Origin: Salinirubellus litoreus
Lineage (GTDB): Archaea; Halobacteriota; Halobacteria; Halobacteriales; Haloarculaceae
Length of the DNA: 64,000 bases
Assembly: GCF_037335815.1 (NCBI RefSeq)
Contig: NZ_CP147841.1
Coordinates: forward strand, 930,001 to 994,000
Direction of reading: 5' to 3'
This document shows, piece after piece, positions 1 to 8,728 of the stretch. How positions within the stretch are numbered: the first letter of the stretch is position 1; each line of letters starts with the position of its first letter. The position numbers and the translations under genes are program-made. Under the pieces are notes generated by a model. It was not told the origin of the DNA and searched no databases. It worked only from the letters and a program-made list of their open reading frames with translations.

Positions 1-950
1 ACTGGGCCTGGATCGGCGCGCTCGGCGACCTCCTCTTCCCGTCGTGGCACTACGGTCGACCGGTCGTCGGCTACCCGATGGGGAAGTTCGACCCCGAAAC
101 CGCCTTCGAGATCGCGGCGGAGTTCGGCGTCACCGACGCGTTCCTTCCCCCCACCGCGATACGGATGATGATGGGGGTCGACGACCCGTCGTCACGCTAC
201 GACCTCGACCTGGAGGCGGTCTGTTCGGGCGGGGAGCCGCTCACCCCGGAGATACTCGACTGGGCCGCCGAGACCCTCGACGGCGTGGCGATCAACGAGA
301 TCTACGGCCAGACGGAGGCGAACCTGCTGGTGACGAACTGCCGGGGCTGGTTCGACCCGCGGCCGGGAAGCATGGGCAAGCCCGTCCCCGGTCACGAGGT
401 CGCCGTCGTCGACCCCGAGACCGGCGAGGAACGCGCCACGGGGGAGGTCGGCGAGATCGCCGTCCGTCGCGGGCCGGACGCCGCGTACGGCGACGATCCC
501 GTGATCTTCCGGGAATACTGGAACCAGCCCGAAAAGACCGAGGCCACCCGGGTCGGGGAGTGGCACCTCACGGGTGACCTGGGCTACCGCGATCCCGAGG
601 GGTATCTCTGGTTCAAGTCACGCGACGACGACGTCATCATCACCGCAGGCTACCGCGTCGGGCCCGGCGAGGTCGAACGCGCGATCCTCGAACACCCGGA
701 CGTCGAGCAGGTCGGCGTGATCGGCGTCCCCGACGAGACCCGCGGGGAGGTGATCAAGGCGTTCGTCCAGCCCATTCCGGGCGTCACGGGCGACGACGCG
801 CTCCGCGAGGCGATCCGCGACCTCGTCCGCGAGAACCTCGCCCGGCACGAGTACCCCCGCGAGATCGAGTTCATGGACGGGCTCCCACAGACGACTACCG
901 GGAAGATACAGCGCCGGGAACTCCGGGCCCGCGAGGGCGTCGAGGACTGA
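1..950 (+). CDS. AMP-forming acyl-CoA synthetase, C-terminal part
   Basis: This is the 3' part of an ANL-superfamily acyl-CoA synthetase; the frame is open from the first full codon (base 3), so the start lies outside the window. Visible family motifs are GQTEANLL (adenylate/acyl pocket), YWNQPEKT, GDLGYRDPEGYLWFKSR with the following DD (the hinge before the mobile C-terminal domain), and TGKIQRREL near the end with the catalytic lysine. The family activates a carboxylic acid with ATP to an acyl-adenylate and transfers it to CoA in the cytoplasm. The spacing and the YWNQPEKT motif resemble acetyl-CoA/medium-chain (ACSM-like) synthetases. The substrate cannot be read from this part. It lies near a HAAT-type importer but is not clearly in its operon. 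Confidence 0.9.
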   Translation, partial: WAWIGALGDLLFPSWHYGRPVVGYPMGKFDPETAFEIAAEFGVTDAFLPPTAIRMMMGVDDPSSRYDLDLEAVCSGGEPLTPEILDWAAETLDGVAINEIYGQTEANLLVTNCRGWFDPRPGSMGKPVPGHEVAVVDPETGEERATGEVGEIAVRRGPDAAYGDDPVIFREYWNQPEKTEATRVGEWHLTGDLGYRDPEGYLWFKSRDDDVIITAGYRVGPGEVERAILEHPDVEQVGVIGVPDETRGEVIKAFVQPIPGVTGDDALREAIRDLVRENLARHEYPREIEFMDGLPQTTTGKIQRRELRAREGVED

Positions 951-991
951 GCCACGAGCCGGCCACCCGCCGGTGGCCCGGTGGCTCCGGC

Positions 992-1879
992 CTACGCGCG
1001 GCCTGCAGGCGTGGCGGTCGGAGTCGGCGTACTCGTGTCGGCTCCCGGCGACCCGACACCCGTCCCGGTGGCGTTCCGGGCGGCCGGGAGCCACGCCGGC
1101 GACGCGACCTCGGTCTCGCCGACGTCCCGGAAGGTGACGTTCACCGACACCCGGAGCCCGCCGACGTCGTAGGTCAGTCGGTAGGCGATGACGAGGCCGT
1201 CCTCCCGGACCGAGGCGTTCATGCTGACGTTCCGCAGGCTGCCCACCCGCTGTGAGCCGTTCTCGACGACGAGGTGATACACCGCTCGACCGTCGACGGC
1301 CCGCCGATCGACCACGTCGAACCGGAGCGTCCCGAACAGCCGCGCGAGGCCGGATCGGGCGGTCGCGCGCGCCGGCAGGACCGACGGGCCGGCCGGACCC
1401 GACGGTCCATCGAGGGTCGAGTACGTCGTCGTCCCATCCCGGGTCGTCGCGGCGTAGACCACCGATCCGTTCGAGTACCGGGCGAGGCGTGTCTCGGCCG
1501 TCCGCCCACCGCGGACGTCCGTCTGGTTCAGGTCGTAGTCGAACCGCTCGCCGCCGGTCGACACCCGGACGACCCGTCGGTAAGCCGACCGGAGCGAGCC
1601 GTTCGCGTACCGCCGTCGCTCCTCGCGGACGGTCGTGAACGAGGTGTTCGAGAGGACCGTCGCGTGGGCCTCCGCGAGCCGACCGGCGTCGAACACGCCG
1701 TCGGGGGAGACCCCGGGGGCGAGCACCCCCGGCTCCTGTGGCGTCCGGACTTCCGGGGGGAGTGGTGCCGGGGTGACCGTCCGGGTTGGCGTCCCCTCGT
1801 CGGCGGGGGTGGCCAGGCTCCCGCACCCGGCGAGCACGACCAGCGCGGCGAGCACGGCCGTGGACGCTACCCGGAACAC
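992..1879 (-). CDS. secreted lipoprotein, haloarchaeal, unknown function
   Basis: The 295-residue product starts with a hydrophobic signal segment and a lipobox (VVLAGCGS, Cys at about residue 19), so it should be a lipid-anchored protein on the outside of the membrane. A short Thr/Pro-rich linker (residues about 27-50) follows. The rest is rich in beta-type Val/Tyr/Thr stretches and N-glycosylation sequons (NTS, NGS, NQT, NVS), consistent with an exposed domain. It looks like one of the abundant haloarchaeal lipoproteins of about 300 residues with no assigned role. It converges on the acyl-CoA synthetase and stands alone. The C-terminus is again low-complexity Thr/Pro. Confidence 0.75.
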   Translation of the reverse strand: MFRVASTAVLAALVVLAGCGSLATPADEGTPTRTVTPAPLPPEVRTPQEPGVLAPGVSPDGVFDAGRLAEAHATVLSNTSFTTVREERRRYANGSLRSAYRRVVRVSTGGERFDYDLNQTDVRGGRTAETRLARYSNGSVVYAATTRDGTTTYSTLDGPSGPAGPSVLPARATARSGLARLFGTLRFDVVDRRAVDGRAVYHLVVENGSQRVGSLRNVSMNASVREDGLVIAYRLTYDVGGLRVSVNVTFRDVGETEVASPAWLPAARNATGTGVGSPGADTSTPTPTATPAGRA

Positions 1880-2001
1880 ACGGTCCGTTCGGACCGCGAA
1901 CGCGAATGGTTACCGGTCGCGGTACCGTCGGTCCGCGGTCCGTGTGATACGCGTGTGACGAGCAGGAATGAGGGGTTCGGAGCCGGAGTGCAGTCCCTCG
2001 A

Positions 2002-3111
2002 TCAGTCCGCCGCCTGCTCCTCGGAGTCGTCGTTCCGCGACTCGAGCCACGCCCGGAGCCGCCTGACGCCGCCGAAGACGCCGTTGTCGAAGAACAGGAC
2101 GACGATCAGCAGCAGCACCCCGAACGAGAACTGCCAGTACTGCTCGAGCAGCGGGAACTGGCTGATGAACCAGCGGATGTACTCGTAGGCGAACGCACCC
2201 ACCAGGGGCCCGAAGAACGAGTACGGCCCGCCGATGACGGTCATGATGACCGGTTCGGCCGAGAACGACCAGTGGGCGTACTGCGGGTTGACGTTCGTCA
2301 GCAGCGGGATGAGCAGCGCGCCGGCGAGCCCGGAGAACGCCCCGGAGACGATGAACGTCATCCAGCTGTGGTAGGTGACGTCGATACCGAGCGCCCGCGC
2401 CCGACCGGGGTTCTCCCTGATGGCCTGACAGATCATCCCGAACGGCGAGTTGACGATGCGCCACAGCGCGTACATCGCCCCCACGAAGACGAACACCGTG
2501 ATGATGTAGTAGAACACCGGATCACGGAGGTTGATCATCGTGAACTCGAACCCGAACAGGTCCACCTGGCCCATGATGAACGTTATCCCGTCCGACCCGT
2601 TCGAGAACACGCCGTCGCCGATCCCGAACGCCGCGAGGATCTGGCCGATCGTGTCCTGGAAGAAGACGACGTAGAGGGCCATGCTGAACGAGAGCGTGAT
2701 CATGGCGAAGTAGATCTCCTCGAGCTGGACCGAGAGGTAGCCGATGAACACCGCCAGCAGCGTGGCCATCAGGACGCCCAGGATCACGGCCAGCACCCAC
2801 GTCATCAGCACGGACGTGCCGCCGAACAGCTCGGGGAACCCGAGCGCCGGGGCGACGACCGTGACGACCTTCGCGACGGTGTACCCGGAGACGGCGGTGA
2901 ACATGGCGTGGCCGAACGACAGCAGCCCGGTGTATCCGTACAGCAGGTTGAACGCCGTCGCGAATATCGCGAAGATCAGCGTCTCGGCGAGGAGCGTCGT
3001 CTGGAATGGGGGGAGGATCAGCGGGAGGAGGAGCAACAACACCACACCGGCCGCGATGAGGGCGCTGTTGCTCTGTCCGTCGAGGAACCGCTCCCTGACT
3101 CCGTAGCTCAT
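2002..3111 (-). CDS. livM: HAAT-type ABC transporter permease LivM
   Basis: Integral membrane permease of a branched-chain-amino-acid-type (HAAT) importer; 369 residues with about nine hydrophobic segments. LivM-family features include NLLYGYTGLLSFGHAMFTAV near residue 60 and the EAA-like loop ENPGRARALGIDV near residue 240. Its partner permease is LivH across the divergent promoter region; the two should form the heterodimeric channel energised by LivG and LivF. It follows livK by 27 nt on the same strand and is probably co-transcribed with it. The C-terminus is a charged cytoplasmic tail ending EEQAAD. The substrate may be a branched-chain amino acid, an amide, urea or an aromatic acid; the permease alone does not decide. 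Confidence 0.9.
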   Translation of the reverse strand: MSYGVRERFLDGQSNSALIAAGVVLLLLLPLILPPFQTTLLAETLIFAIFATAFNLLYGYTGLLSFGHAMFTAVSGYTVAKVVTVVAPALGFPELFGGTSVLMTWVLAVILGVLMATLLAVFIGYLSVQLEEIYFAMITLSFSMALYVVFFQDTIGQILAAFGIGDGVFSNGSDGITFIMGQVDLFGFEFTMINLRDPVFYYIITVFVFVGAMYALWRIVNSPFGMICQAIRENPGRARALGIDVTYHSWMTFIVSGAFSGLAGALLIPLLTNVNPQYAHWSFSAEPVIMTVIGGPYSFFGPLVGAFAYEYIRWFISQFPLLEQYWQFSFGVLLLIVVLFFDNGVFGGVRRLRAWLESRNDDSEEQAAD

Positions 3112-3138
3112 TGTGGGATGGTGTGTCTCAGGGGGTCT

Positions 3139-4488
3139 TTAGACTCCCGGTGGGAGGCCGCTCCCTTCGAGCAGGTCCAGCGAGGTTTCCCGGTCGAGCG
3201 TGGTGGTCTGGGTGTTCGTCAGCGTGGCACCGTCGTAGGGCAGGTCCATGTCGCCGGTGTCGTAGGACGTCTCTCCGATCACCGTCGGCGAGTTGGCCTG
3301 GTGGCTGTCGGGGTCGAGGGTGATCTCGCCGAACGGCGAGTCCAGCGTCATCCCCTCGAGCTCCGCGACGATGTCGTCGGAGTTCGTGCTCCCGGCCGAC
3401 TCGATGGCCTGCTTGTACGCGAATGGGGCCGCGTACGAACTGCCGCCGGTGAACGAGGGGAGCGGGACGAGGTCCGAGTCCTGGTAGAGCTCCGCGTAGC
3501 GCGAGACGAACTGGTCGTTGACGTCGTTGTCGAACGCCGTGTGGTAGTACCAGCCGCTCCAGTGGAGCCCCTCGGGCACCGTGTCGCCGAGCGCGGCGAA
3601 CACGTCCGGGGACGCGGAGATGGTGGCGAACTGGTCCTCGACCACGTCGTAGAGGCCGGCCTCGGCGGCCTGGTTGACGAACGTGACGACGTCGGCCGCC
3701 CAGACCGACGTGAACAGGACGTCCGGCTCGTCGGCGATGACCTGGTTGATCTGCGGGGTCATGTCCGAGGCACCCAGCGACGGGAACACCGACGCGCCGT
3801 ACTCGAAGCCGGCGTCGAGCCCGTCCGCGTACGCTTTGAAGTAGTCCCAGGTCTGCGTGCCGTAGGCGTAGTCCGGCCCTAGGTTGGCCACGCGGGTCCC
3901 CTCGGGGAAGTTCTCGGCGGCGTACTTCGCGATGGCGTAGCAGTTGATCGAGGAGTTGGCGTTGGTCCGGAACAGGTTGTCGATCCCGGCGGCCGAGTCG
4001 CCGTAGGTCTCCTCGTCGTGCTCGGTCGCGAACGGCGTCCCGATGTCCGTCAGGATGACCGGGACGCCCAGCGACTCCCACGTCGGCATCGTGTTGAGCG
4101 TCACACCGGAGGAGGTCATGCCGAGCAGCGCGTCGACGTTCTCCTCCTGGACGAGACTCCGGACCTGCCCCTGCGGGTTGTTGCCGTGGTCCCGGATGAA
4201 CGTCTCGACCTCGCGGCCGTCGATGCCGCCGTTCTCGTTGATCACGTCGACGGCGGTCTCGACCGCGGCCTCCGAGGCCGCCCCCAGCGCCTCCGCCAGG
4301 CCCGAGAGGAGGTAGACGCCGCCGATCCGGATCGGTCCGCCGCCGCCGCCGCCACCGATGCCCGAACAGCCGGCCAGCGCCGTCGCCGCGCCGACACCGG
4401 CTCCCGCGAGGAACCGCCGGCGGTTGACTCCTCTCGATCCCTGCTCCCCCGATCCCGTTCCCGCCGTCCGCCCACTCTTATCTGACAT
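3139..4488 (-). CDS. livK: HAAT-type ABC transporter substrate-binding lipoprotein (LivK-like)
   Basis: Extracellular substrate-binding protein of 449 residues. The N-terminus carries a twin-arginine motif (NRRRFLAGAGVG) and a lipobox ALAGCSG, so it is exported folded by Tat and lipid-anchored. A Gly-rich linker follows, then the type I periplasmic-binding fold beginning IRIGGVYLLSGLAEALG, with the typical ELVNE-like stretch VINENGGIDGREVE. The family binds leucine/isoleucine/valine, but also amides, urea or aromatic acids. It is the first gene of the livK-livM unit and diverges from livH, with both promoters in the 151-bp gap. Start: ATG preceded by an AT-rich TATA region at about -30. Confidence 0.9.
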   Translation of the reverse strand: MSDKSGRTAGTGSGEQGSRGVNRRRFLAGAGVGAATALAGCSGIGGGGGGGPIRIGGVYLLSGLAEALGAASEAAVETAVDVINENGGIDGREVETFIRDHGNNPQGQVRSLVQEENVDALLGMTSSGVTLNTMPTWESLGVPVILTDIGTPFATEHDEETYGDSAAGIDNLFRTNANSSINCYAIAKYAAENFPEGTRVANLGPDYAYGTQTWDYFKAYADGLDAGFEYGASVFPSLGASDMTPQINQVIADEPDVLFTSVWAADVVTFVNQAAEAGLYDVVEDQFATISASPDVFAALGDTVPEGLHWSGWYYHTAFDNDVNDQFVSRYAELYQDSDLVPLPSFTGGSSYAAPFAYKQAIESAGSTNSDDIVAELEGMTLDSPFGEITLDPDSHQANSPTVIGETSYDTGDMDLPYDGATLTNTQTTTLDRETSLDLLEGSGLPPGV

Positions 4489-4512
4489 ACGTCTTTATCC
4501 CGTTAGTTCATG

Positions 4513-4525
4513 GCATACATATACC
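4513..4525 (-). promoter_or_regulatory. TATA region of livK-livM
   Basis: On the minus strand the AT-rich string GGTATATGTATG lies about 27-37 nt upstream of the livK ATG, the spacing expected for an archaeal TATA box serving a leaderless or nearly leaderless message. It faces away from the livH promoter 90 bp away, so the two halves of the transporter could be co-regulated from this gap. Confidence 0.55.
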
Positions 4526-4610
4526 CTGTGGTTGAGAGGTCCGACGACGGCCGTTAATTTCCCCCGCTCGCCGGTGATTTTCCGGGATAGCCGCTCCGGA
4601 CGACGAAAGG

Positions 4611-4618
4611 TTTAATCG
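4611..4618 (+). promoter_or_regulatory. TATA box of livH-livG-livF
   Basis: TTTAATCG, preceded by purine-rich GACGAAAGG (a likely BRE), is centred about 26 nt before the livH ATG. That spacing predicts transcription starting at or just before the start codon. Confidence 0.6.
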
Positions 4619-4639
4619 AGTTCTATGTAACTGCCCGCT

Positions 4640-5518
4640 ATGGTATCGACCGGGCTCATCGTGGATCAGGTGATAACCGGGCTCAGTATCGGGTCCCGGC
4701 TGTTCCTCGTCGCCATCGGGCTCAGCCTCATCTTCGGCGTACTGGACGTGCTGAACTTCGCACACGGGGTGCTGTACGCCATCGGGGCGTACGTAGCTAT
4801 CGTGGTGGTGAACAGCGCCGTCGGGAACTTCTGGGTGGGCGTCGTCCTGGCGGCGGTCGTCGTCGCGCTCATCGGCGTGTTCATCGAGGCCGGGTTCATT
4901 CGCCGGATCTACGACAGGGACCACCTGGATCAGCTCCTCCTCACGTTCGCCTTCGTCCTCATCCTCGAGGACGTCATCCGGTTCGTCTTCGGGTCGGGTA
5001 CCCGGGTCGTCAACCCACCGGCGCTGCTCCGGTTCGACATCGCGCTCGGCGCGGGGTTCAGCATCCCCAGCTACCGGGCGTTCGTCATCCTCATGTCCCT
5101 CATCGTGATGGCGGGCCTGTTCGCGGTGCTCCGGACCACGAACATCGGTCGGATCGTCCGTGCCACGGCCAGCGACCGGGACATGGCCCGGCTGCTCGGC
5201 ATCAACGTCCCGCGGCTCTACACGGGGGTCTTCCTCGTCGGGGCCGCGCTCGCGGGCATCGGCGGGGCGCTCGCAGCCCCACAGCAGGCGGTCACGCCGG
5301 GCCTGGGTAACCAGGTCATCATCAACGCGTTCGTCGTCGTCGTCATCGGCGGCCTCGGCTCGTTCACCGGGGCGTTCGTGGGGGCCTACCTCATCGGGCT
5401 GATGATCGCCCTCGGGAGCCTCGTCATCGCGGGAGCCGGACAGCTGTTCCCGTTCGTGGCGATGATACTCGTGTTGCTGTTCAAGCCGCAGGGCCTGTTC
5501 GGGGGTGTCGAGGCGTGA
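4640..5518 (+). CDS. livH: HAAT-type ABC transporter permease LivH
   Basis: Second integral membrane permease of the importer, 292 residues with about eight hydrophobic segments. LivH hallmarks are GLSLIFGVLDVLNFAHGVLY near residue 30 and GGLGSFTGAFVGAYLIGL near residue 240; the coupling loop ATASDRDMARLLGINV lies around residue 175. It heads a three-gene unit; its stop overlaps the livG start by 4 nt (GTGA), so translation is coupled. The start ATG sits about 27 nt after a TATA box. Confidence 0.92.
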   Translation: MVSTGLIVDQVITGLSIGSRLFLVAIGLSLIFGVLDVLNFAHGVLYAIGAYVAIVVVNSAVGNFWVGVVLAAVVVALIGVFIEAGFIRRIYDRDHLDQLLLTFAFVLILEDVIRFVFGSGTRVVNPPALLRFDIALGAGFSIPSYRAFVILMSLIVMAGLFAVLRTTNIGRIVRATASDRDMARLLGINVPRLYTGVFLVGAALAGIGGALAAPQQAVTPGLGNQVIINAFVVVVIGGLGSFTGAFVGAYLIGLMIALGSLVIAGAGQLFPFVAMILVLLFKPQGLFGGVEA

Positions 5519-6342
5519 GCGCGGTCATCGAGACGGAGGGGCTCGAACGCCGCTTCGGGATGCTCGTCGCCGTCGACGACGTCAGCGTCAGCATCAACGA
5601 GGGCGAGATCACGAGCATCATCGGCCCGAACGGGGCCGGGAAGTCGACCTTCTACAACCTCCTCGCGGGACAGCTCAAACCGACCGAGGGGGACGTCCGC
5701 ATCCGCCCCCGTGAGGGCGGGGCCCTCGTCGACGTGACGGACATGGAGCCGTTCGAGATAAACCGCCTGGGGCTCTCGCGGGGGTTCCAGATCAACAACG
5801 TCTTCGACGGCCTCTCCGTGACCGACAACATCCGCATCGCCCGGATCAGCCACGACGAACGGACGCTCGACCTCACCGCCCTCGCCCGACAGGACGAGCA
5901 ACTCACCGCCGAGGTGCTGGAGGTGATCGACCTCGTGGGGCTGGAGGAGATCGCCGACACCGAATGTGCTAACCTGTCCCACGGTGACAAGCGGAAGGTG
6001 GAGATCGCCCTGGCGCTCGCGAGCGACCCCTCGGTGGTGCTGCTCGACGAGCCCACCGCGGGGATGAACGCCACGGAGACCCGCCGGATGGTCGACCTGA
6101 TCCGCCGGCTCGACGAGGAGACCGACACCACGTTCGTCGTCACCGAGCACGACATGGAGGTCGTGCTGGGTATCTCCGATCGGATCCTCGTGCTCGACAG
6201 GGGGTCGCTCATCGCCGATGGGACCCCCGAGGAGGTGATGGCCGACGAGCGCGTCCGCGAGGCCTACCTGGGGCTGGACGCCGACGAGGAGGTCGGCGGG
6301 GAGTCCGGCTCCGACGTCGGCGTCGGAGGTGAGACGGCGTGA
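5515..6342 (+). CDS. livG: HAAT-type ABC transporter ATPase LivG
   Basis: Cytoplasmic ATPase subunit, 275 residues. Walker A is GPNGAGKST near residue 42, the signature is the LivG-type LSHGDKRKVEIA near residue 155, and Walker B is VVLLDEPTAGM near residue 175, with the switch His in VVTEHDMEVV. LivG proteins characteristically have LSHG where most ABC ATPases have LSGG, and this copy fits. It starts with GTG inside the livH stop and its own stop overlaps the livF start, again by 4 nt. An acidic Gly/Glu-rich tail of about 20 residues is typical of haloarchaeal versions. Confidence 0.92.
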   Translation: MSAVIETEGLERRFGMLVAVDDVSVSINEGEITSIIGPNGAGKSTFYNLLAGQLKPTEGDVRIRPREGGALVDVTDMEPFEINRLGLSRGFQINNVFDGLSVTDNIRIARISHDERTLDLTALARQDEQLTAEVLEVIDLVGLEEIADTECANLSHGDKRKVEIALALASDPSVVLLDEPTAGMNATETRRMVDLIRRLDEETDTTFVVTEHDMEVVLGISDRILVLDRGSLIADGTPEEVMADERVREAYLGLDADEEVGGESGSDVGVGGETA

Positions 6343-7088
6343 GCCTCCTCGAACTGGAGGGTGTCGACGCGTACTACGGGGCCAGTCAGGCCCTGTTCGG
6401 GCTCGATCTGGCTGTCGAGCAGAACGAGGTAGTCGCGCTCCTCGGTCGGAACGGCGCCGGCAAGACCACGACTCTGAGGACCATCACAGGGACGGTCGGC
6501 CGTCGGGAGGGCCACATCGAGTACGACGGCGAGGACATCTCCGGGCTCAGCGTCGAAGCCATCAGCAACCGTGGCGTCAAACTCGTCCCCGAGGACAGAC
6601 GCATCTTCCCGACGCTCACGGTGCGGGAGAACCTGCTGATCGCCCGCGACGCCTGCAAGGGGACCGATCCCCGGCCGATCGAGGAGATGTACGAGGTCTT
6701 CCCGAAGCTCGAGGAGCTCAACCAGAGCCTCGGGCAGAACCTCTCCGGCGGGGAGCAGCAGATGCTCTCTGTCGCCCGGGCCCTCATCCAGAGCCCCGAC
6801 CTCCTCCTGCTCGACGAGCCGACCGAGGGGCTGGCACCCGTCATCGTCGAGGACCTCAGCGAGGTGCTCCACGAGGTCGTCAGCCAGGACGTCACCGTGA
6901 TCATCACCGAGCAGAACGTCGAGTTCGCGCTCGAACTCTCCGAACGCGCCTACATCATACAGAAGGGTTCCAACGCCTGGGAGGGCTCCATCGAGGAGCT
7001 CCGCGCGAACGAGGGGCTGCTCGATCAGTACCTCTCCGTCGGCGGTGGCGAGGAGGGAACGGAGGGCGAGGCGGCCGGCGACGACTGA
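6339..7088 (+). CDS. livF: HAAT-type ABC transporter ATPase LivF
   Basis: Second ATPase of the importer, 249 residues. Walker A GRNGAGKTT, signature LSGGEQQML, Walker B LLLLDEPTEGLAP and the switch region ITEQN are all intact, and EDRRIFPTLTVRENL is the usual LivF Q-loop neighbourhood. It pairs with LivG under the LivH/LivM channel. GTG start, overlapping livG by 4 nt; last gene of the unit. Downstream it converges on a flavin-binding-fold gene. Confidence 0.92.
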   Translation: MSLLELEGVDAYYGASQALFGLDLAVEQNEVVALLGRNGAGKTTTLRTITGTVGRREGHIEYDGEDISGLSVEAISNRGVKLVPEDRRIFPTLTVRENLLIARDACKGTDPRPIEEMYEVFPKLEELNQSLGQNLSGGEQQMLSVARALIQSPDLLLLDEPTEGLAPVIVEDLSEVLHEVVSQDVTVIITEQNVEFALELSERAYIIQKGSNAWEGSIEELRANEGLLDQYLSVGGGEEGTEGEAAGDD

Positions 7089-7149
7089 CACGCCGGCCGC
7101 GCCGCGCCCACCGATCCATACCGATCGAACGTCGCGACGGTGGCCTCGC

Positions 7150-7611
7150 TCACCCCTCGTCGGTGAGCGCGCCCCGCATCCGCTCGGAGTAGTCCCAGGT
7201 GTGCGTCCGGGTGGGATCGAGACGGATCTCGACCTCCTCCCGGTCCGCGTCGAGGAGCCGTCGGGCGAGCGGGGAGTCGGTCCCGCCGAGGTAGCGGGTC
7301 ATGAGTTCCCGGAGCAGGCGCTTGTCCGAATCGGGACGCAGGGTCGCCTCGGCGCTCCCCCTGACGCCCATGTAGGGCGGCTCGTTCTCCGACACCTCGA
7401 ACGCGACCCCGGCGTCGTCCTCGATGAAGGCGACGACGTCGGCCGACGCCGACGTGGCACACCAGAGCGCGCCGTCACGGAGCAGGTACCACAGCGAGAG
7501 CATCCAGAGCCGCCCGTCCGGTGTCCGCGTCGCCACCCGAACGGGGATCGCCCGCTCCTCCAGGTACTCGCGGGTCTGCTCCGGCGACCACGGACCGGTG
7601 GGCTCGAACAT
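7150..7611 (-). CDS. pyridoxamine 5'-phosphate oxidase family (split-barrel FMN-binding fold) protein
   Basis: Small protein of 153 residues with the PNPOx-like split barrel: the strand PVRVATRTPDGRLWMLSLWY followed by GALWCATSASADVVAF is the usual FMN-phosphate-binding half. The family includes FMN- or F420-binding reductases and haem-binding relatives; no specific reaction can be assigned. I chose the internal ATG giving MFEPTGPWSPEQTREYL because the barrel begins there; a start 39 nt further upstream adds a stretch that looks like non-coding leader. Convergent with livF. Confidence 0.8.
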   Translation of the reverse strand: MFEPTGPWSPEQTREYLEERAIPVRVATRTPDGRLWMLSLWYLLRDGALWCATSASADVVAFIEDDAGVAFEVSENEPPYMGVRGSAEATLRPDSDKRLLRELMTRYLGGTDSPLARRLLDADREEVEIRLDPTRTHTWDYSERMRGALTDEG

Positions 7612-7736
7612 GGGTGTCCCTTCGGCTCGACACCCTTTGAACCCGGGCACGCGACCGACGATCGGTCCGGAGTCCTCGATAGCGCCACCGAGGGCTCATA
7701 GCAACCTTCCTTATCGGTACGCTCCCGGATCCGGAC

Positions 7737-7916
7737 ATGCCCGGTCTGACCGACGGTGACCTCCGGCGCATCGAGCGGTTCGTCCGGACCCCTCCGACCC
7801 GTCGCACCCCCGACATCCTCGTCCCCGCCGACGCGACGGCCCCGGCCGAACCGACGGATACCGAGCGGACGGACGGGACGACGGGCGCGAGCGAACCCCC
7901 TCGGTCCCGCCGCTAG
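7737..7916 (+). CDS. small hypothetical protein, 59 residues
   Basis: Short reading frame starting MPGLTDGDLRRIERFVRT and ending in a Thr/Glu/Pro/Arg-rich tail. An AT-rich TTCCTTATCGG lies about 27-30 nt before the ATG, which fits the leaderless promoters of this genome, and the N-terminus reads as an amphipathic helix (GDLRRIERFV). It resembles a class of short haloarchaeal proteins, but I do not recognise a named family. It could also be a chance frame in GC-rich DNA. Confidence 0.5.
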   Translation: MPGLTDGDLRRIERFVRTPPTRRTPDILVPADATAPAEPTDTERTDGTTGASEPPRSRR

Positions 7917-8044
7917 ATCCTCTGACTCGGCTCCCTCCGACACGCCTCCTGCTCCGAGTTGACCCTCGACACCGCGCCCGTCGCCGTTCTCGTCCGCCGG
8001 GAACGGCGGTGGGTTACTTGACCGGTCCGCGCCTGTCGTCGCGT

Positions 8045-8179
8045 ATGCACGAAGAGTCCGACGCCGACACGATCGATCGGAGCCTCCCGCTCAGCATCAA
8101 GCTCGCGATGCTCGTCGCGTTCCTGGTCCTCCTGTACGTCCTCCTCGTCGACGTGTTCGGGTTCGCGAGCCTCGTCTGA
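8045..8179 (+). CDS. small single-pass membrane protein, 44 residues
   Basis: The frame encodes an acidic N-terminus (MHEESDADTIDRS) followed by one long hydrophobic helix (SIKLAMLVAFLVLLYVLLVD), the typical shape of a haloarchaeal membrane microprotein. It is preceded by GGTTACTTGACC about 30 nt upstream, a weak TATA-like element. Function unknown. The clean hydrophobic segment and acidic lead make a real gene more likely than chance. Confidence 0.55.
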   Translation: MHEESDADTIDRSLPLSIKLAMLVAFLVLLYVLLVDVFGFASLV

Positions 8180-8274
8180 TCCGCACGGCGGTCCCGTCCG
8201 CGCGGTGAGAGCGGTCCCGTCCACACGATGAGAGCGTCGTGATTTATGCCGCCGGGGGCGGAAGCCAACCGCGG

Positions 8275-8616
8275 ATGCAGGTCATCGTCCACTTCGCGGT
8301 CGGGCTGACCGGCGGTCTGCTCGTCCTCCTGTTCGTCGACTGGGAGCAGCCACGCGAGTTCCTGTTCATCTTCGGAAACGGTGTCTGGGCGATGCTCCCC
8401 GACGGCCACTGGATGCTCTCGGCGTTCGGCGTCGACGGCCTCGCGGCGGTCTGGAAGGCGTTCCACGGGACGGCCTGGGCCAACCTCTTCTGGTTCCACC
8501 ACTTCCTGGACGCCTCCGAGACGGGCCAGGAGAACCTGGAGGCCGGTGCGAGCCTCCTGTTGCTGCTCGTCGCCGTCGGGATCTACTACCTGGAGAACGA
8601 CTGGAACGCGGAGTGA
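8275..8616 (+). CDS. membrane protein, hypothetical, 113 residues
   Basis: Starts MQVIVHFAVGLTGGLLVLLFVDW, with hydrophobic segments near residues 3-22 and 88-106 and a Trp/His-rich middle (VWAMLPDGHWML, WFHHFLDASETG). The DGHW and WFHH clusters could hold a metal or lie at the membrane face, but no family is recognised. I chose the ATG lying about 30 nt after ATTTAT (TATA-like) rather than an in-frame start 36 nt upstream that would overlap that promoter. It stands alone; the next gene converges. Confidence 0.7.
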   Translation: MQVIVHFAVGLTGGLLVLLFVDWEQPREFLFIFGNGVWAMLPDGHWMLSAFGVDGLAAVWKAFHGTAWANLFWFHHFLDASETGQENLEAGASLLLLLVAVGIYYLENDWNAE

Positions 8617-8728
8617 GCGGCGGGCAGGGTAGCCGGGGTACGACGCTCATCGTCGATACGGGTCGAAGTGAGAGCGGAGAGGAGAATCGGTTGTCCGACC
8701 GCGGCCTCCACGGCTCACGGCGATCCGT

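Noticed and set aside
2272..3882. A long plus-strand frame across livM and livK
   Set aside because: Highly charged, no motif; the minus-strand frames are a good permease and binding protein.
8239..8274. Upstream start of the 113-residue membrane protein
   Set aside because: It would overlap the TATA-like ATTTAT box that fits the start at 8275.
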